DNA of 64,000 nt from Lineus longissimus (GCF_910592395.1 NC_088310.1:15075501-15139500), one strand, 5' to 3'; shown: positions 34,433-46,630, counted from the first letter of the stretch. The notes: a model not told the origin generated them from the letters alone. Made by a program: numbers and translations.

Positions 34433-35041
34433 AGGCAATAATAGAGTTGGGTAGGGCATTTTGTTAATGTTACCCTTTTAGTTGGGGAAACTGGTGCCTT
34501 CTGCATTAGGTGGACCCTACTTGCTCATCTGTCAGACTGGCCTCACACGTCGGCAGTAGAGTTTAAGGTCCAGTCTGCGAGATTTACCCATTTCTACCCA
34601 GCCAAAAGCGGGTGATTGGGCTAGTCTCTCCATGTGATTCAATTCGCATGGATTCTTGTGTCCTGTGCTGAAAGGCTCCGTCCACAAGGGCAGACTACAT
34701 CCGGTGGCACTAAAGTATGGAAGAAAGACAGAAGACGACCAATTTGCGAAAAGGATCATCATCATCATCATCATCATGGTAACAGCTGAGGATGAATAAT
34801 GTTGCTGTGTGTAGAATTGATGGTCCAATATAGGTTAGGTTATCTGTTTGCGCACACATTGCAAGGGTGGAGCTTGCTTGAAGTAGATTGCGCCAGTCTA
34901 CCGTAATTCACTGTTACACATCCAGAAGCTAATATCCTCAGGCTTTGAGTCCTTAGTTTAGTAGAGTTTGACGAGTAATGTAATATATACGAACAACGCA
35001 GCAACAACTCAGCTGAGCGCCAGGCCCTTGGGCCTCTTGTT
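34433..35041. other. intronic, no gene; repeat terminus at right edge
   Basis: A short (ATC)n tract lies at 34757-34779. At 35010-35041 GAGCGCCAGGCCCTTGGGCC, TCTTGTTA marks the end of an element that inserted into the repeat which continues at 35042. The start of that element was not identified. Confidence 0.5.
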
Positions 35042-36600
35042 AATAATATTTTTATGGTAGGTACTCCAAGCGAGGATACATCACATGTCACCCGGTTTTT
35101 GATTTGATCTACTTTTCAAGGTTACAGAGGTCAAATGCCGTAATTGTCATTAGAGTCTATAAATAAGGCAGGTTTTTTTAACCGTTAAAGTTAAGAACTT
35201 AAAACTTAGTACACTTGACCACCAAAGTGCAGTATCTCGCTTATTAATGACTTTTCTGCGATGGTATATTTGTGGTGGTACTCCAGCAAGGATACATCAC
35301 ATGTCATACAGATTTTCCTTTGACCTACTTTTTGGCTCATCGTAGGGGAGTCTACACAACACCGCTGTGTCCGTCATTGTCTGTATCCTGTTTCAAAAAC
35401 AGTGGCACGTTTCTTAACTGCTAAGTTCGTACGCAGGATTTTTAGTCGATCTGATTCTTAATTTGCAGATCTTCTGTTGAAAAATACCTTGGTGAGCAAA
35501 TATTTACTCGCCTAACTTTTATTTTCATAACCTAGGCGCGTAATTCTAGAAAGTCGCTGTTTGCGTCCTGTGCCCGGCGGCCATGATTGATAATAATGAG
35601 AATCACGGATTCCCATGCTAGGAGCGATTCCATTGGTTGGCCTTCCGAGTGACCCCTGACATTGACCAATGGCGTGCACTGTTACAGTCTGTGATGTAGT
35701 TGCAATAATATGCCTATCGGCGGCGCTGCAGTCGGGATATCCAGGTGCGCGAATTCTAAAACATTTTGAAGAGCTAGGCGCACAGTTCCATGCCCAGCAA
35801 AAATGACAATTTGGCCGCGCAAAGGCGCGCAAGCGCAAATGCAACAGAAGGTCTGAATTTGGCCACCAGTTGGCAAGAAGTGGAAACCTATAAAGTGTGA
35901 TATCGCTCTTATGAGTGACTTGTTTTCAATAAAAATTTTAAAGTAGATTCTCCCAGCAAGGATTCATCACAGTACGTGCAGGTTTTTGATTTGACCTAAT
36001 TTTCAAGGTCACAGATGTCAAATGGTGTGAATTGGTTGTTTGAGTGTAACTAGGGCACCTTCCTTAACCACTCAAGCTATCAACTTTAAATTTGGTACAC
36101 ATGATTCCCTATATCATGTAACCTCTGACATCGAATTTCAGTTAGATCTGATTCTGGACTTGGCCACCAGGGGACCAGAAGTGGAAATCTAAAAAGTCTT
36201 ATGAGTAACTCGTTTTCGATAACATTTTTGTGGTAGGTTCTCATTGCTAGGATACATCGCATATCACACAGGTTTTTGATTTGACCTATTTTGAAGGTCA
36301 CAGAGGACAAAAAAAGTGTAAATTGGCCGATTTTAATCCGATCTGATTCTCAACTTGGCCATGAGGAGGCCAAAACTAAAAAAGGGAAAAAGTGCAATGT
36401 TTCACTTTCACTAGTGACTTGTTTTTGATGATATTTTTATGGTAGGTACCAAGCAAGGATACATCACATGTCATACTGACTTTGGTTTGACCCTTATACT
36501 ATACATGTTTCTTAACAGGATTAATTCCTAACCACCAAATATCTATACGGTGAGCACAATGGCCCTTGGCCATTTCACCAAGGTCACCATTGATCTCACC
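35042..36600 (+). repeat. dispersed 300-bp-monomer repeat array with MITE insertion
   Basis: A partial monomer (35042-35140) and TTTTTGGCTCATCGTAGGGG start (35333) are followed by GTGGCACGTTTCTTAACTGC. A MITE (35467-35854) interrupts before TTTGGCCACCAG. Further monomers carry AGGTCACAGATGTCA (36008), GGCCACCAGGGGACCAG (36164) and a degraded second motif near 36293. The terminus GGTGAGCACAATGGCCCTTG, GCCATTTCA lies at 36549-36579. Confidence 0.7.
35467..35854. mobile_element. GC-rich MITE with 13-bp TIRs
   Basis: The left end AGATCTTCTGTTG and inward-read right end AGACCTTCTGTTG differ at one position. The insert separates GATCTGATTCTTAATTTG from TTTGGCCACCAG, which are adjacent in sister repeats. 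The interior is clearly more GC-rich than its surroundings. Minus-strand frames here are not conserved. Confidence 0.65.
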
Positions 36601-37539
36601 TTTGGTACACATTTACCCCATTTAGTCAGATGATCTCAGGGACAAAATTTGGTTCGATCTGATTCACCACTTGGCCATCAGGGTGTTAAATTCAAAAACC
36701 TTAAAAATGTGATAATTGCTGAACCCTTTTGGCACTGTATCGCCCAAATCTACCTACCTTGCATTTTGCTGTATCGTCCTAACCTGCTCAGCTCTTGTGT
36801 CATCTTTAGACTAGGTCAGGAATGTTGAACTGAAACTGTCTTGGGTGTTATTTGTGGTCCTCCTGAGAACACATATTCAGGCCTGCCAACTAGTATGATT
36901 TTGGCATATTAATACGATTTTTCATCGAACCATATACATCTAACCAACATATTGGACAATCAATCTAGCTCATTTTAGGGCTTGACCCACCACAAATTGC
37001 AAAAGAAACGATTCCACCTTTATTCATTCAGGAAAGACCCTCTTACACAATACTAAAAATGTCAATGAATTAAAATAGGGGAAGGGGGTCAAATATGCTA
37101 ATTTATGCTAATTAGTACCCAAATATAGGGAAACAATGACTTTTGTCCAAAATCATCCAAATTAGTCAATCAAGGTGTCTAATCATATGTTTTCAGTATC
37201 AAGGAAATCAATGAAACAATTCTTGACGAGAAAAAATATGTTGCATCGTGGGTAATACGATAATTAGTCACCAATTTTTGCCGATTTTCTATGAAATCTT
37301 GATATCAGTAATTTTCGTCAAAAATTCTCGTTTGTCACCATATATGAGTCTAACCCAATGAAATGAAACAAAGCAATGAAACCTAATAAATATGATTTTA
37401 AGACAATAAAAGGCATTACATCATGTGAAATATGCTAATTACCCACTGTAAGTGCTGATTGAAATGGACATTTTTCTAGTCATTTAGTCATCGTCACCTT
37501 CATTGTCAATGTCACTGTCATTCACTACAATACTTTTAA
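36601..37539. other. intronic, no supported gene
   Basis: AT-rich, with a repeat monomer remnant up to about 36720. The remainder may be non-coding flank of the transposon-type gene that starts near 37540, but no ends were recognised. Confidence 0.4.
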
Positions 37540-39592
37540 TGTTTGTGTAAATGGTACCCTCGCAGTTGCTTCAGACAGAAGAACATAGAAGGCCATGCCT
37601 CAGACAAGGCCATGCCTCAGACATGTGCATCTAAGTGCGCATGGAGTCACCCCTGTTCTTACTTTCGATCAGCCCTTCTTCTGGAAGGCAACGCTCATCA
37701 AAGCATCAGAACCGGTCGCAAGGTGTGTGAAATCTCTTCTGCTGAGATTAGGCGGATTTCATTTGGTGGCATCTGATGGCAGGCTCAGGTTTGCAGGAAT
37801 TGTTGGAAACAGTGTACACTGTCAATAGTGTGAAGCACATCCTAACAGGCAAGGCGGTTTCACGGGCAATTCGAGGACACTTATTGTTGTACGGGGCTTT
37901 ACAAACTATGCTAGTTGCAAATGTCTCAATCTACCCTTGCCAGCTTGTGCGGATGATAGTGAGGAGCAGAAGAATGGAATTTAAATAGATCGTGATGAAA
38001 CACAGACACCGCATAAGACACCAATCTCAATGATTTAGAAGGGGCTGCGTAACTTCTCGACGGGTTGCTTGATAGGGAGAGTTATGATGATGCGCTCTTG
38101 TCCGAAATTCTCTGTCGAATCGGTGAAAAAATCAAGCAAGAAAGAGAAAGCTTGATGAACTCTAGGACTGTTCAACTCTGGTTCCAGTACATGGACATGG
38201 AGCAAATTTTATGTAGATTCATCAATGCAGAACGTACAGGAAACTTGAATCTCTACTTGAGTACTGTGCAAGAAATGCTCCCATACTTTGTAGCATCTGG
38301 ACACAATCTGTACACTAAATCTGCATATGTGTATCTTCAGAATATGGCATGCCTTGGAGATGACCATCCAGATGTATACAACTGTTTTTTAGAAGGACAT
38401 CAACTGGTACGGAGAAGTAACAGATATTGGGCTGGACTTTCAACAGATCTGATTATTGAGCAGGTGCTAATGAGAAGCGTTAAGAGTCGCGGAGGACTGA
38501 CTAGATGTAGAGGCATGAATGAGATGCAAAGACTGGTTTGGCTACTTTCAATGCCTGCATGCGCTCAGGTGAATAATGCCATGCAGACTCTTACTGGTGT
38601 GCGATATGAATCAAGTGAACAACACAAAGAGATTGGCAAGGCTTGACCAAACCGGGATATGAAAGACATGTATAAACTGCTTGACGCACTCAAGCAATGG
38701 GATCCCTTTGTACAAGACACATCACTCTGAGGCCTTATAAATGGGATAATAGCCGACGAAAGCGTGAATGCAGACAAGGCACATCAGGTTGGACAAAGTA
38801 TTCTTGAATCCATGGCTGGTGAAAATGTCCAGGAGTATTCGTTTAAAAGGAAATCTCAGGCAGTCACGTTAGGTTCCAAAACAGCACTGACAATTAAGAA
38901 TGAAAAGGTACAAGTCGATCCCCAACTTCTGTTTCAGAGATTGAGCGTCATTGCTACGAGTTGTGTAGTTTTCCAGCAGCACTTTTTGAATCCCCAGTTC
39001 TGCCAAGACAAGCTAAAGACAAGCTGATAAAGCATCTCTTGCGGATGCAATGTGGGAAATTGTGAACGATTATCAGCCTGAATCTGTTCCCAAATCTGGT
39101 GTCAACTTTGTCATGGATGGAGGTGCATTACTTATGCGGTTACCTTGGCCATGTGGGAAAAGCTTTGAAGACCTTTGTAAAATGTATGTTGATTAAGTTT
39201 CCCATAAATATTTGTCCAGTGAAGATGACACTTGTCCCCGCACAACCTCCTGTACGTCGTATGTGCATCACATCCTTTATTGAAGACCCATCCTCTTATC
39301 CATCGAACACGACTGTTGGCGTACCATGGTACGCCAACAGTCGTGTTCGACATGGTACGCCAACAGTCGTGTTCGATGGATAAGAGGATGGGTCTTCAAT
39401 AAAGGTGATGCACATACGACGTACAGGAGGTTGTGCGGGGACAAGTGTCATCTTCACTGGACAAACAAATCTCTGTATGAAGAAGGAAAACTTCCTAAAA
39501 AACAAGGACGACAAGCAGCGTTCCTCAAAATGCTTGGTAATATGTTAGAAATGACTGGTGTTTGGTATCGAACTAAAGATAATGAACAGTAG
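37540..39592 (+). pseudogene. uncharacterised transposon-type gene, decayed
   Basis: Long broken coding region. Blocks in order: TFDQPFFWKATLIKASEP and LLLRLGGFHL (37655-37760); HLMAGSGLQELLETVY (about 37770) and VKHILTGKAVSRAIRGHLLL (to 37895); a clean 193-codon frame (38065-38646) with VQLWFQYMDMEQILCRFINA, MLPYFVASGHNLYTKSAYVY, RRSNRYWAGLSTDLIIEQVL and GGLTRCRGMNEMQRLVWLL; MAGENVQEYSFKRKSQAVTL and VQVDPQLLFQRLSV (38812-38945); DGGALLMRLPW (about 39115-39150). After an inverted duplication come VVFDG (then a stop), IRRTGGCAG and KENFLKNKDDKQR. From memory this is a large multicopy family in cnidarians, echinoderms and lancelets; VVFDGY near such context suggests a PIN/FEN-like nuclease part (inference). 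I cannot assign a superfamily or reaction. At least five stops or frameshifts. Confidence 0.65.
39211..39465. repeat. inverted duplication within the transposon-type gene
   Basis: The left arm 39211-39328 is the reverse complement of the right arm 39351-39465, differing mainly by a 3-bp insertion. The 22-nt spacer (39329-39350) repeats the start of the right arm (GTACGCCAACAGTCGTGTTC). The right arm is the coding sequence in its proper orientation, so the left arm and spacer are the added material. It may be real template-switch damage or an assembly/library hairpin artefact. Confidence 0.9.
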
Positions 39593-40570
39593 GTTTGTGC
39601 TTACCCATTTTCATTACCAACTGACCTACTTGGAGACGGTTACAGCGAAAGGTGTCATCCGTGTTTGATATCAAAATAAAAGTGTTTAAGAGTAGGTTTA
39701 CCATGATATACTTTTATGACTCACTAAACAACTTGAACACCGTTAGAGGAAGGCAGTCGCGTTAATGGTATCAAACTAAAGGTATTGAAAGAGCAGTTTT
39801 TCGCTGGCCTGCTCAAACAAAGTTGGAGCAAAGGCACTGAAGGTATTGCAGAGCGATGTGAAAAAAGAACCCCTCAACTACTTCATTCACTGCAGTTAAA
39901 ATAAAACCTTCACAACTGTCATCCACTCTCGGGGCCAAATTCATCAGACGTGTGTAACTTCTCCCTGATTAGTTATAGGGCCTATTCATATTCTGTGAAG
40001 GTTTAAATGAATGACCTGAATCTGCCTATTCTGTAGTTAAACGCTGATGGCCCTCCATGAATTTGGCCCCGTTTGTTCAAGCTTGATTCCATCTAGTCTG
40101 TCCACATCTCCCTATCTACCATAAACCTGCATTCTGGTACTCGCATATACTACTTGCTACATTTTCTTGTCATTCATCTCATTCCTTGCTATTGAATTCC
40201 GCCAGCGTAGCTATTCAGGCCGCCAGGCCTCTAGTCTTTTACTTGGCCTATCAGTTTGCAATCAAGGCCGTATTATATCCTTATCTGCTAAAACTCAGCC
40301 TCGTTTTGGTACCAATGCATGATAATGCAGTGGTACTACCTGTCTGATAGAGAGAAGCTAAACGATTAAGTGCCACTGAAAGTGTCCCCTGTGACCATAC
40401 AGTTACCCATATCTGTCTCAATCTTGCTGATACTGAAGAATAGGTTACTCACTGACAGTTTATGATATTTATCCTCAAACATATTGTCCAATTTAGCTCC
40501 AGTAGACAGATTACTAATCCTAAATAATCCTGAAGGGTGTGGCTGCCCTTTCGGGCGTGTTCTGGGAGGC
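39593..40570. other. intronic, no supported gene
   Basis: No coding signal. GGGGCCAAATTCATCAGACG (39931) and the near-complement CATGAATTTGGCCCCG (40056) form a short inverted pair about 110 bp apart. Confidence 0.4.
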
Positions 40571-41287
40571 TTAACCCTTTCGCTGCGGATGTACGCTTTT
40601 TTGCGACCAAAAAAATTTCCGATCTGTGCAGATGTACGGAGAACTGCGACTTGGGAGAGACCTGAATCAGACGATGTTTTCAATAGAAAATTAGTACAGG
40701 AACTTGTCGCTAGGTGTCCTGCCATGTTGTTTACCGCTAGAACTTTCGATTTCTAGGTGAAAACTTCGGTGTTTTTATTCAAAGTTTAGGCGATATTTTG
40801 AGTTCAAAGTTTTGTAAACAAATTTAAATGCCTCAGTCACGTGTTCGACGAACTGCAGGATCAATAATTGATGAAATAGTAAATTCGAGGCGTTAGGTGA
40901 CGAGTCTGATTAGTGATGATGATTCTGAACATAATGCCGATGTACACTGTGTGCATTGGGATTGAAAGTGTGCATGATTCAGGGTCCGAGGGGGATGATA
41001 GTGATAGCCTGGGTCAAGATGAAAAATGTTGTTTTTTTCCTCGTTGATTAATACTAATTACCGTTATTTAGTTAATTAACATAATTTCAGGTGATTGACA
41101 AATGCATAATTTGAAAGTCCATGCTGTCCCCAACAACCTTTTCTAATAGTCCAAAGCTCTATCTCTTCTCCTTCAGGCTGTATATTGGCCTCAAAGTTAC
41201 CTATGTTGAAATTGGCTTTTACAGTATTTTGGGGGCAGCAAGGAATCAATATTGAAATAATTTTGAGCGGCGCAGCGAAAGGGTTAA
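40571..41287 (+). mobile_element. piggyBac-type deletion derivative with perfect 16-bp TIRs
   Basis: The left end TTAACCCTTTCGCTGC (40571-40586) is exactly inverted at 41272-41287, including the TTAA on each side. GCGGATGTACGC at 40585 and GCAGATGTACGG at 40628 form the paired subterminal repeat with 43-bp spacing. Inside (from 40828), MPQSRVRRTAGSIIDEIVNS followed by a stop and acidic residues (ISDDDSEHNAD) resembles a piggyBac transposase N-terminus. All catalytic regions are lost. The intact TIRs suggest that it could have been moved by a related full-length transposase. Confidence 0.85.
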
Positions 41288-41804
41288 AGGGCATTGAGGG
41301 TGAAATATCCTCTAGGCCTCTCTCTTGATATCTTGACTAATGGTGTGCAAAATGTTGATTTCATAACTCAACTGGTCTCTGTTGTATTATTGGTTATGGC
41401 CATGAGCGGCAGGGTTCCAAAATTCCAATCAACAGAAAAACGCTGTCGTCTTAGCGTGGTCTCAGCCGATCAGCTCAGTATCTATGCACATTTTGGCACA
41501 TATTGATGCCTTCTTTCAGATGCAAGCGGTCTGATGGCTTGAAATTAAAAATAGTTCTGAGAAATCTTCAAATGAACAGTGGTTTGATATATGGGGTCAA
41601 ACATGCTGAGAGACACATGTTGGGTGCCTTGTTCTGTGAGGCTTAGAGTTCAAGACAGTTGATGTATGATATCAATGGTACATAATGTCCTAACGTATCA
41701 AAATATAGTCATCTTAAACTGAAATAATCCACCATTCTGGATTCATACAATATTGCTGTTAAAACACAACTAAATTTTGTACCAAACATACATGTACATC
41801 ACAA
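41288..41804. other. intronic, no supported gene
   Basis: A 70-codon frame at 41294-41506 has no recognisable motif. It directly follows the piggyBac end. Nothing else. Confidence 0.4.
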
Positions 41805-43245
41805 TCACAGACTGAACAAATGCTTAAAGCTACTTTGACACATCCTTTCATTATTGTTAGCAGGGCATTTTTTCAAACGAGCAGAACATTCTTTGCCACT
41901 TTCTAAGACCTTATTGCACGTTCGCTCGCTCTTTTTCAAATTGTCTGGTTTGACAGAAGTTCGCAGACCATGATTTGAATACAGCAATTTCATTTGAAGT
42001 TTAGAATCTCTCACACAAGCATCGGTCCTCTTGTCAAGATTGACAAGCTTGTGAATGCTTGTGATTCTTCAGGCTCGTCTTCATCTACTGACAGTGGTAC
42101 AACATAAATTGTGCTAGCACTGTTTGGCTCTATATACACTGTTTTTTCTCTTATTCTTCACAAAAACTACTCTTGTCCGAAAAATCTGCCTTGGCACCAG
42201 CAAGCTCATCATCAATATCAACCGCACTGTCGGTAAGATTCTTCCACTTCTCATACAGTTTGTGAACCTCAACATTTTCATGATTAGGCATCTTGATACG
42301 GTCGATACTGATACACTCTGACTCAAGCCTTTCATATGCAGTATTAACCAAGCCAAGACCCCCCCCCCCCCCAATTTCAAAAAGACTTGCCCCTGAAATT
42401 CCACAGGAAACTGAACCATACTCAATGCTCCTGTTGAAGCGATATTTCACCAAAACAAATCCTCAACCGATGCTCCTGATCCTTGACCCAACAGAATGCC
42501 ACTGGTGTGGTCTCAGTGGTGCGACCATTTTTTTGGAGCATGACAATGCCGACTTCAATGAGAGAGTCAACAGAGATTTGATCTTTCATTTAATCCCTCA
42601 TGAGGGGTTCACTTGCAAAAATATTCACCCCCTTATATGCCAGAAATTTCTCAAGTCACGGAACCTACTCATGGGAAGTTTCAAGAACACTTCCAAATCA
42701 ACTGAGTCACCAGGTGTCAAAGTAGCAACATTACAAACTGATGCTGCCTTACATGCCTCCATTGTTATGGTGGAGCTTGCTTTAACAAACTGGGTAAGAG
42801 TCGCAACAAGGTCTTCATCTGACGGAGTTTGAGAGCAAGACACCAACTCAAGGACTCTCTTCAAAACAGGTGACCTTTCACTCAGCGATCTCTCGCTTGC
42901 CTTTGAAGATGGAATCACAGGTTTAACCACTCGAACATATTGGGCGGACCGCTTGTTTGTGGCAGTGCTGCGAACACCATATGAACTTTGGGCAACTTTT
43001 TCTAACATATTCTTGCCAGTCAATTTCCCTAATTTACATTTCAAACCAGTTATCTCTCGATCTTTCTCTAACAAATGAGACCCTAACTTGGCTGCCTCGT
43101 CTTCAGCCTTCTGCACCCGACTGTCACTGAACATGCTGTTGAGCATCTTCTCGGTTTCTAATTTCACCACTTGATCTTTTAATTCAGAAATTTCACCTTC
43201 TAATTTTAGCACAGTTTTATTGAAAACACTCTCCTGAAGGGAAAG
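41805..43245 (-). pseudogene. coiled-coil coding remnant of unknown family
   Basis: On the minus strand a frame open from about 43245 to 42625 (about 207 codons, its start cut by a repeat) encodes a heptad-like N-terminus (LKLEGEISELKDQVVKLETE...DEAAKLGSHLLEKDREI), a basic Ser-rich middle, and a C-terminal part with LEVFLKLPMSRFRDLRNFW. After a frameshift come VNIFASEPLM, VGIVMLQKNG and TTPVAFCWVKDQEHRLR (42630-42450). A further frame shift leads to EKWKNLTDSAVDIDDELAG (to about 42150) and a Lys/Cys-rich tail at 42014-41805. The 3' half is plainly decayed while the 5' half is open. A 14-base C run (42359-42372) sits at one frame change and could be a sequencing-length error. I do not recognise the family; its setting suggests a transposon gene. 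Confidence 0.5.
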
Positions 43246-43249
43246 CTGC

Positions 43250-43410
43250 TTTGTCGTCTGTATCCTGTTTCAAAAACAGTGGCACCTTTCTCAACCACTA
43301 AAGCTATGAACTTGAAACTTTGTACACAGGACCCCCAGGTCAGGTGACGTTGATGTCTTGGCCCGGAACACACGAGACCACAGGTCAAGTGGGTTATTCT
43401 GGGCCAAGAC
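43250..43410 (+). repeat. dispersed repeat fragment
   Basis: GTCTGTATCCTGTTTCAAAA, ACAGTGGCACCTTTCTCAAC and ACTTGAAACTTTGTACACAG match the first monomer of the family. GTCTTGGCCC (43355) and GGGCCAAGAC (43401) form a small inverted pair just before the next repeat. Confidence 0.7.
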
Positions 43411-43930
43411 AACCACAAGTGTGATATTTCCACTCAAGAAACACGCGAGTGTCATTTTCTGTTTATCACATGCCACTACTGTGATTTTTTAAGGGATTTG
43501 TAGCTCGAATCATCGCAAATTTTGCTCCCGTAAATCCAAGACCAGAAGTGTGCCTTGCCACGCAATGACGTGAAAAACATGGCCGCAATGACGCGATGAT
43601 GTTACTACAACAGCGACAAAGACTTACCCCCGACCCCTGTTTTCAAGACCTCAATAATGATGCGTGTCGTCACAGAGACTGTTCACCACGTCACAGAGTT
43701 CACCCGTGTGATCCGGGAAAATATCACACGGCTGGGTGGTAGCAATTACAACGCACAGGAACAAGTTGTTTTGCCATGTCTGAAATCGGTTTTAATGGTG
43801 TTCAGCTGAAAGATCATAAAAAGATCTAGGGTTTGGTATGATTTACTTCCACAATTTATGTCCGATTTGAATTTGAGATGGGTTTTCGCAAAACCTCGAT
43901 GACGTCTTGGCATGTGATGAATTTACATAT
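43411..43930 (+). repeat. repeat A, copy 1 (uninterrupted)
   Basis: Contains GTGTGATATTTCCACTCAAG, TAGCTCGAATCATCGCAAAT, CGCAATGACGCGATGATGTT, CCTCAATAATGA and GATCTAGGGTTTGGTATGAT in one piece. The second copy (50000-54750) has the same blocks split by three insertions. This copy therefore supplies the empty sites: GATGATGTTACTACAACAGC (43590s) and GGTTTTAATGG (43790s). No coding sequence seen. Confidence 0.8.
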
Positions 43931-45900
43931 CCTACAGGTTTCTGATTTGACCTAATTTTCAAGGTCACAGATCAAATGGTGTAAATTGGCCATTTGAGTG
44001 TAACTATGGCATGATTCTTAACCAGTAAAGCTATGAACTTGAAATTGGGTACACATGACTGCCTATGTCAAATTACCTCTGACACCAAATTTTGATCTGA
44101 TCTGATTTTCGACTTGGCCACCATGAGATCAATACAAAAAAAACGTAAAAAGTGCAATATCTCGCTTATTAGTGACTTGTTTTAGATGATTTTTTGGCTC
44201 ACCGTAGGGGAGTCTATACGATACCGCAGTGTCCGTCGTCCGTCGTCGTCGTCGTCGTCGTCGTCGTCCGTCCGTCCGTCCGTCCTTCCGTCCGTCGTAT
44301 CCTAGTTCAAAAACAGTGGCACGTTTTTTAACCGCTAGGCCTATGAACTTAAAACTTTGTACACATGACCCCCTAGGTCAGATGACCCGTGACACTAAAT
44401 TTCTGTCCGATCTGATTCTCTACTTGGCCACCAGGGGGCCAAATGTGGATATCTAAAAAGTGTGATATCTCGCTTATTAGTGACTTGTTTTCGATAAAAC
44501 TTTTGTGGTAGGTACTCATAGCAAGGATACATCATATATCTTACGGGTTTTTAATTTGATCTACTTTTCAAGGTCGCAGAGGTCAAATGGCATGAATTGG
44601 CCGTTTGAGTGTAACTATGGCACGTTTCTCAACCACCAAAGCTATGAGCTTGAAACTTGGTACATATAACCCCCTATATCAGATAACCTCTGGTGCTGAA
44701 TTTCAGCCTGATCTGATTCTTGGCTTTGCCACCAGGGGGCCAAAACAGAAAAAGTAAGAAGTGCAATAGCCTGCTTATTAGCAAATTGTTTTTGATGAAA
44801 TTTTTATGGCAGGGACACCTAGCAAGGTTACCCCAGATGTTGCACGATTTTTGGATTTGACCTACTTTTTAAGGTCGCTGAGGTCAAATGGCGTAAATTT
44901 GCCGTTTGAGTGTAACTATGGCACGTTTCTCAACCGCAACAGTTATGAACTTGAAACTTTGAACAAATGACCCCCTAGGTCAGTTGACCTTTTACACTGA
45001 ATTTTGGTTCGGTCTGATTATTGACTTGGCCACCAGGGGGCACAAACTCAAAACTCAAAAAGTGTGATTTCTCGCTTATTACTGATTTGTTTTTGATAAA
45101 AGTTTCATGGTAGGTACTCCCAGCAAGGATACATCACACATCTTACAGGTTTTTGATTTGACCCACCTTTCAAGTTCACAGAGGTCAAAGTTGAAAACTT
45201 TACCGTTCTTGGTACGTTTTGTCGTTGTTCAATGTAAAGAGTTTTAATTTTGTGTAATGATGCATCTAAGAAGCCACTATTTGTATGCCAAGTTTCAGCC
45301 AGATCGGAATTCAAATATGGCCGAAATTGCATGTTTTGTGGGTTTTTCCTCGTATTGTGGCAATCCAAAGGTCGTGAGTTCAAACCCCGGTGAAGGACAG
45401 CCAAAAATATTTTTATTTTTCATCTTTTCCTTTTTACTTTTCTGAGTTCTATCTTACATTTTCTTCATTTTTTGATTTATTTGGTGCCATAGATTTAATT
45501 AGGCGGCCATCTTGGAAATCGTTTTTTGCCGATTGCTGTAGTGTAACGAGTGATGAAATTGTTATGGTCAGGTGGATGTGTCTACATCACATATCACCCT
45601 GGTTTGTTATTTGACCTACCTGTCAGGGTCACTGAGGTCAAAGTTAAAAATATATTCACCATTGTCATGGAGTGGCACGTTTCTTCACTATCATTTTCAC
45701 CTAGACTCTACAAGCTTGGAACCACAAGTCTCGGATTCACCACTTGGCCAGGGCCGGCTCTGAACTGGTCACAGATGCATGTATAAATTATAAGAGGCCT
45801 ACATACTGTAGCACTTTCTGTAACTGTCTACTAAAAATACTTACGGTGAGCACAATGGCCCCTGGCCGTTTCATTATGGTAGGTACTCCAAGCAAGGAAA
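43931..45900 (+). repeat. array of 300-bp monomers with CTCF-like and DR3 motifs
   Basis: A partial monomer (43931-44190) is followed by a full start at 44193 (TTTTTTGGCTCACCGTAGGG, (CGT)n and (CCGT)n to 44300). Monomers then have CCACCAGGGGGCC at 44430, 44730 and (CCACCAGGGGGCAC) 45031. AGGTC.CAGAGGTCA-type motifs lie at about 44573, 44872 and 45175, so the period is about 300 bp. A more diverged monomer follows (about 45590-45640), and the terminus GGTGAGCACAATGGCCCCTG, GCCGTTTCATT is at 45844-45875. Confidence 0.8.
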
Positions 45901-46630
45901 CATCGCATGTCATATCGACTTTGGTTTGACCTACATACTATATATGCAGCATGATTCTTAACCCATATGGAGGCAAGCATTTAATATTTCTGAACCCTGA
46001 ACGGGGCAAGGCATTTCAAGTAGTGGTAACCAATTCAGAAAAACAATAATAACAACACAATAAACCAATGTAGACCCAATAAATTATACATTTTCCGAAA
46101 GCTCATAGTGTTATCTAAATATTCTCTGTTTGATATTGAGAAAGATACTAAGATCCTAGATACTACGAGTTTAACCGCAAAACGGGACTTATTCACCAAA
46201 AAGGGCCGGGGGGAGACTGCCAACCAAACAACCCCGTCTCGACCACAAACTCTCACCAATAAGTACTGTAGTACTCGTGATCGAAACTAGAGATGATATA
46301 CTATCAAATAAAATCATAAACCAACCCCTATTCCCTTCACTGGATTTGATAATTCTTGTTTCCTTAGCATCCTCCATAGCTGGTCTGGTCCCTCCCTCAG
46401 AAACCCTACAAAATCCCCCCCCCCCCCCCAAAAAAAAATTCAACGAAAAGACGAAATCGAACACACAATGGCGAGAAAACATGCGTATTGGTCCTTCTTC
46501 ACAGCTTCTCGATGATAACTGATGACGTTATGGGGATCCTCCATTGTGGCGGATGATTCCAATAACATATGGAATTAGCTGTAGGTGCTTGTTTTCAGCT
46601 TTTTAAAAGGCTATGGCGTACTCCGTTGGT
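45901..46630. other. intronic, no supported gene
   Basis: Contains a 15-base C run (46415-46429) and short frames on both strands with no motif. Nothing recognised. Confidence 0.4.
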
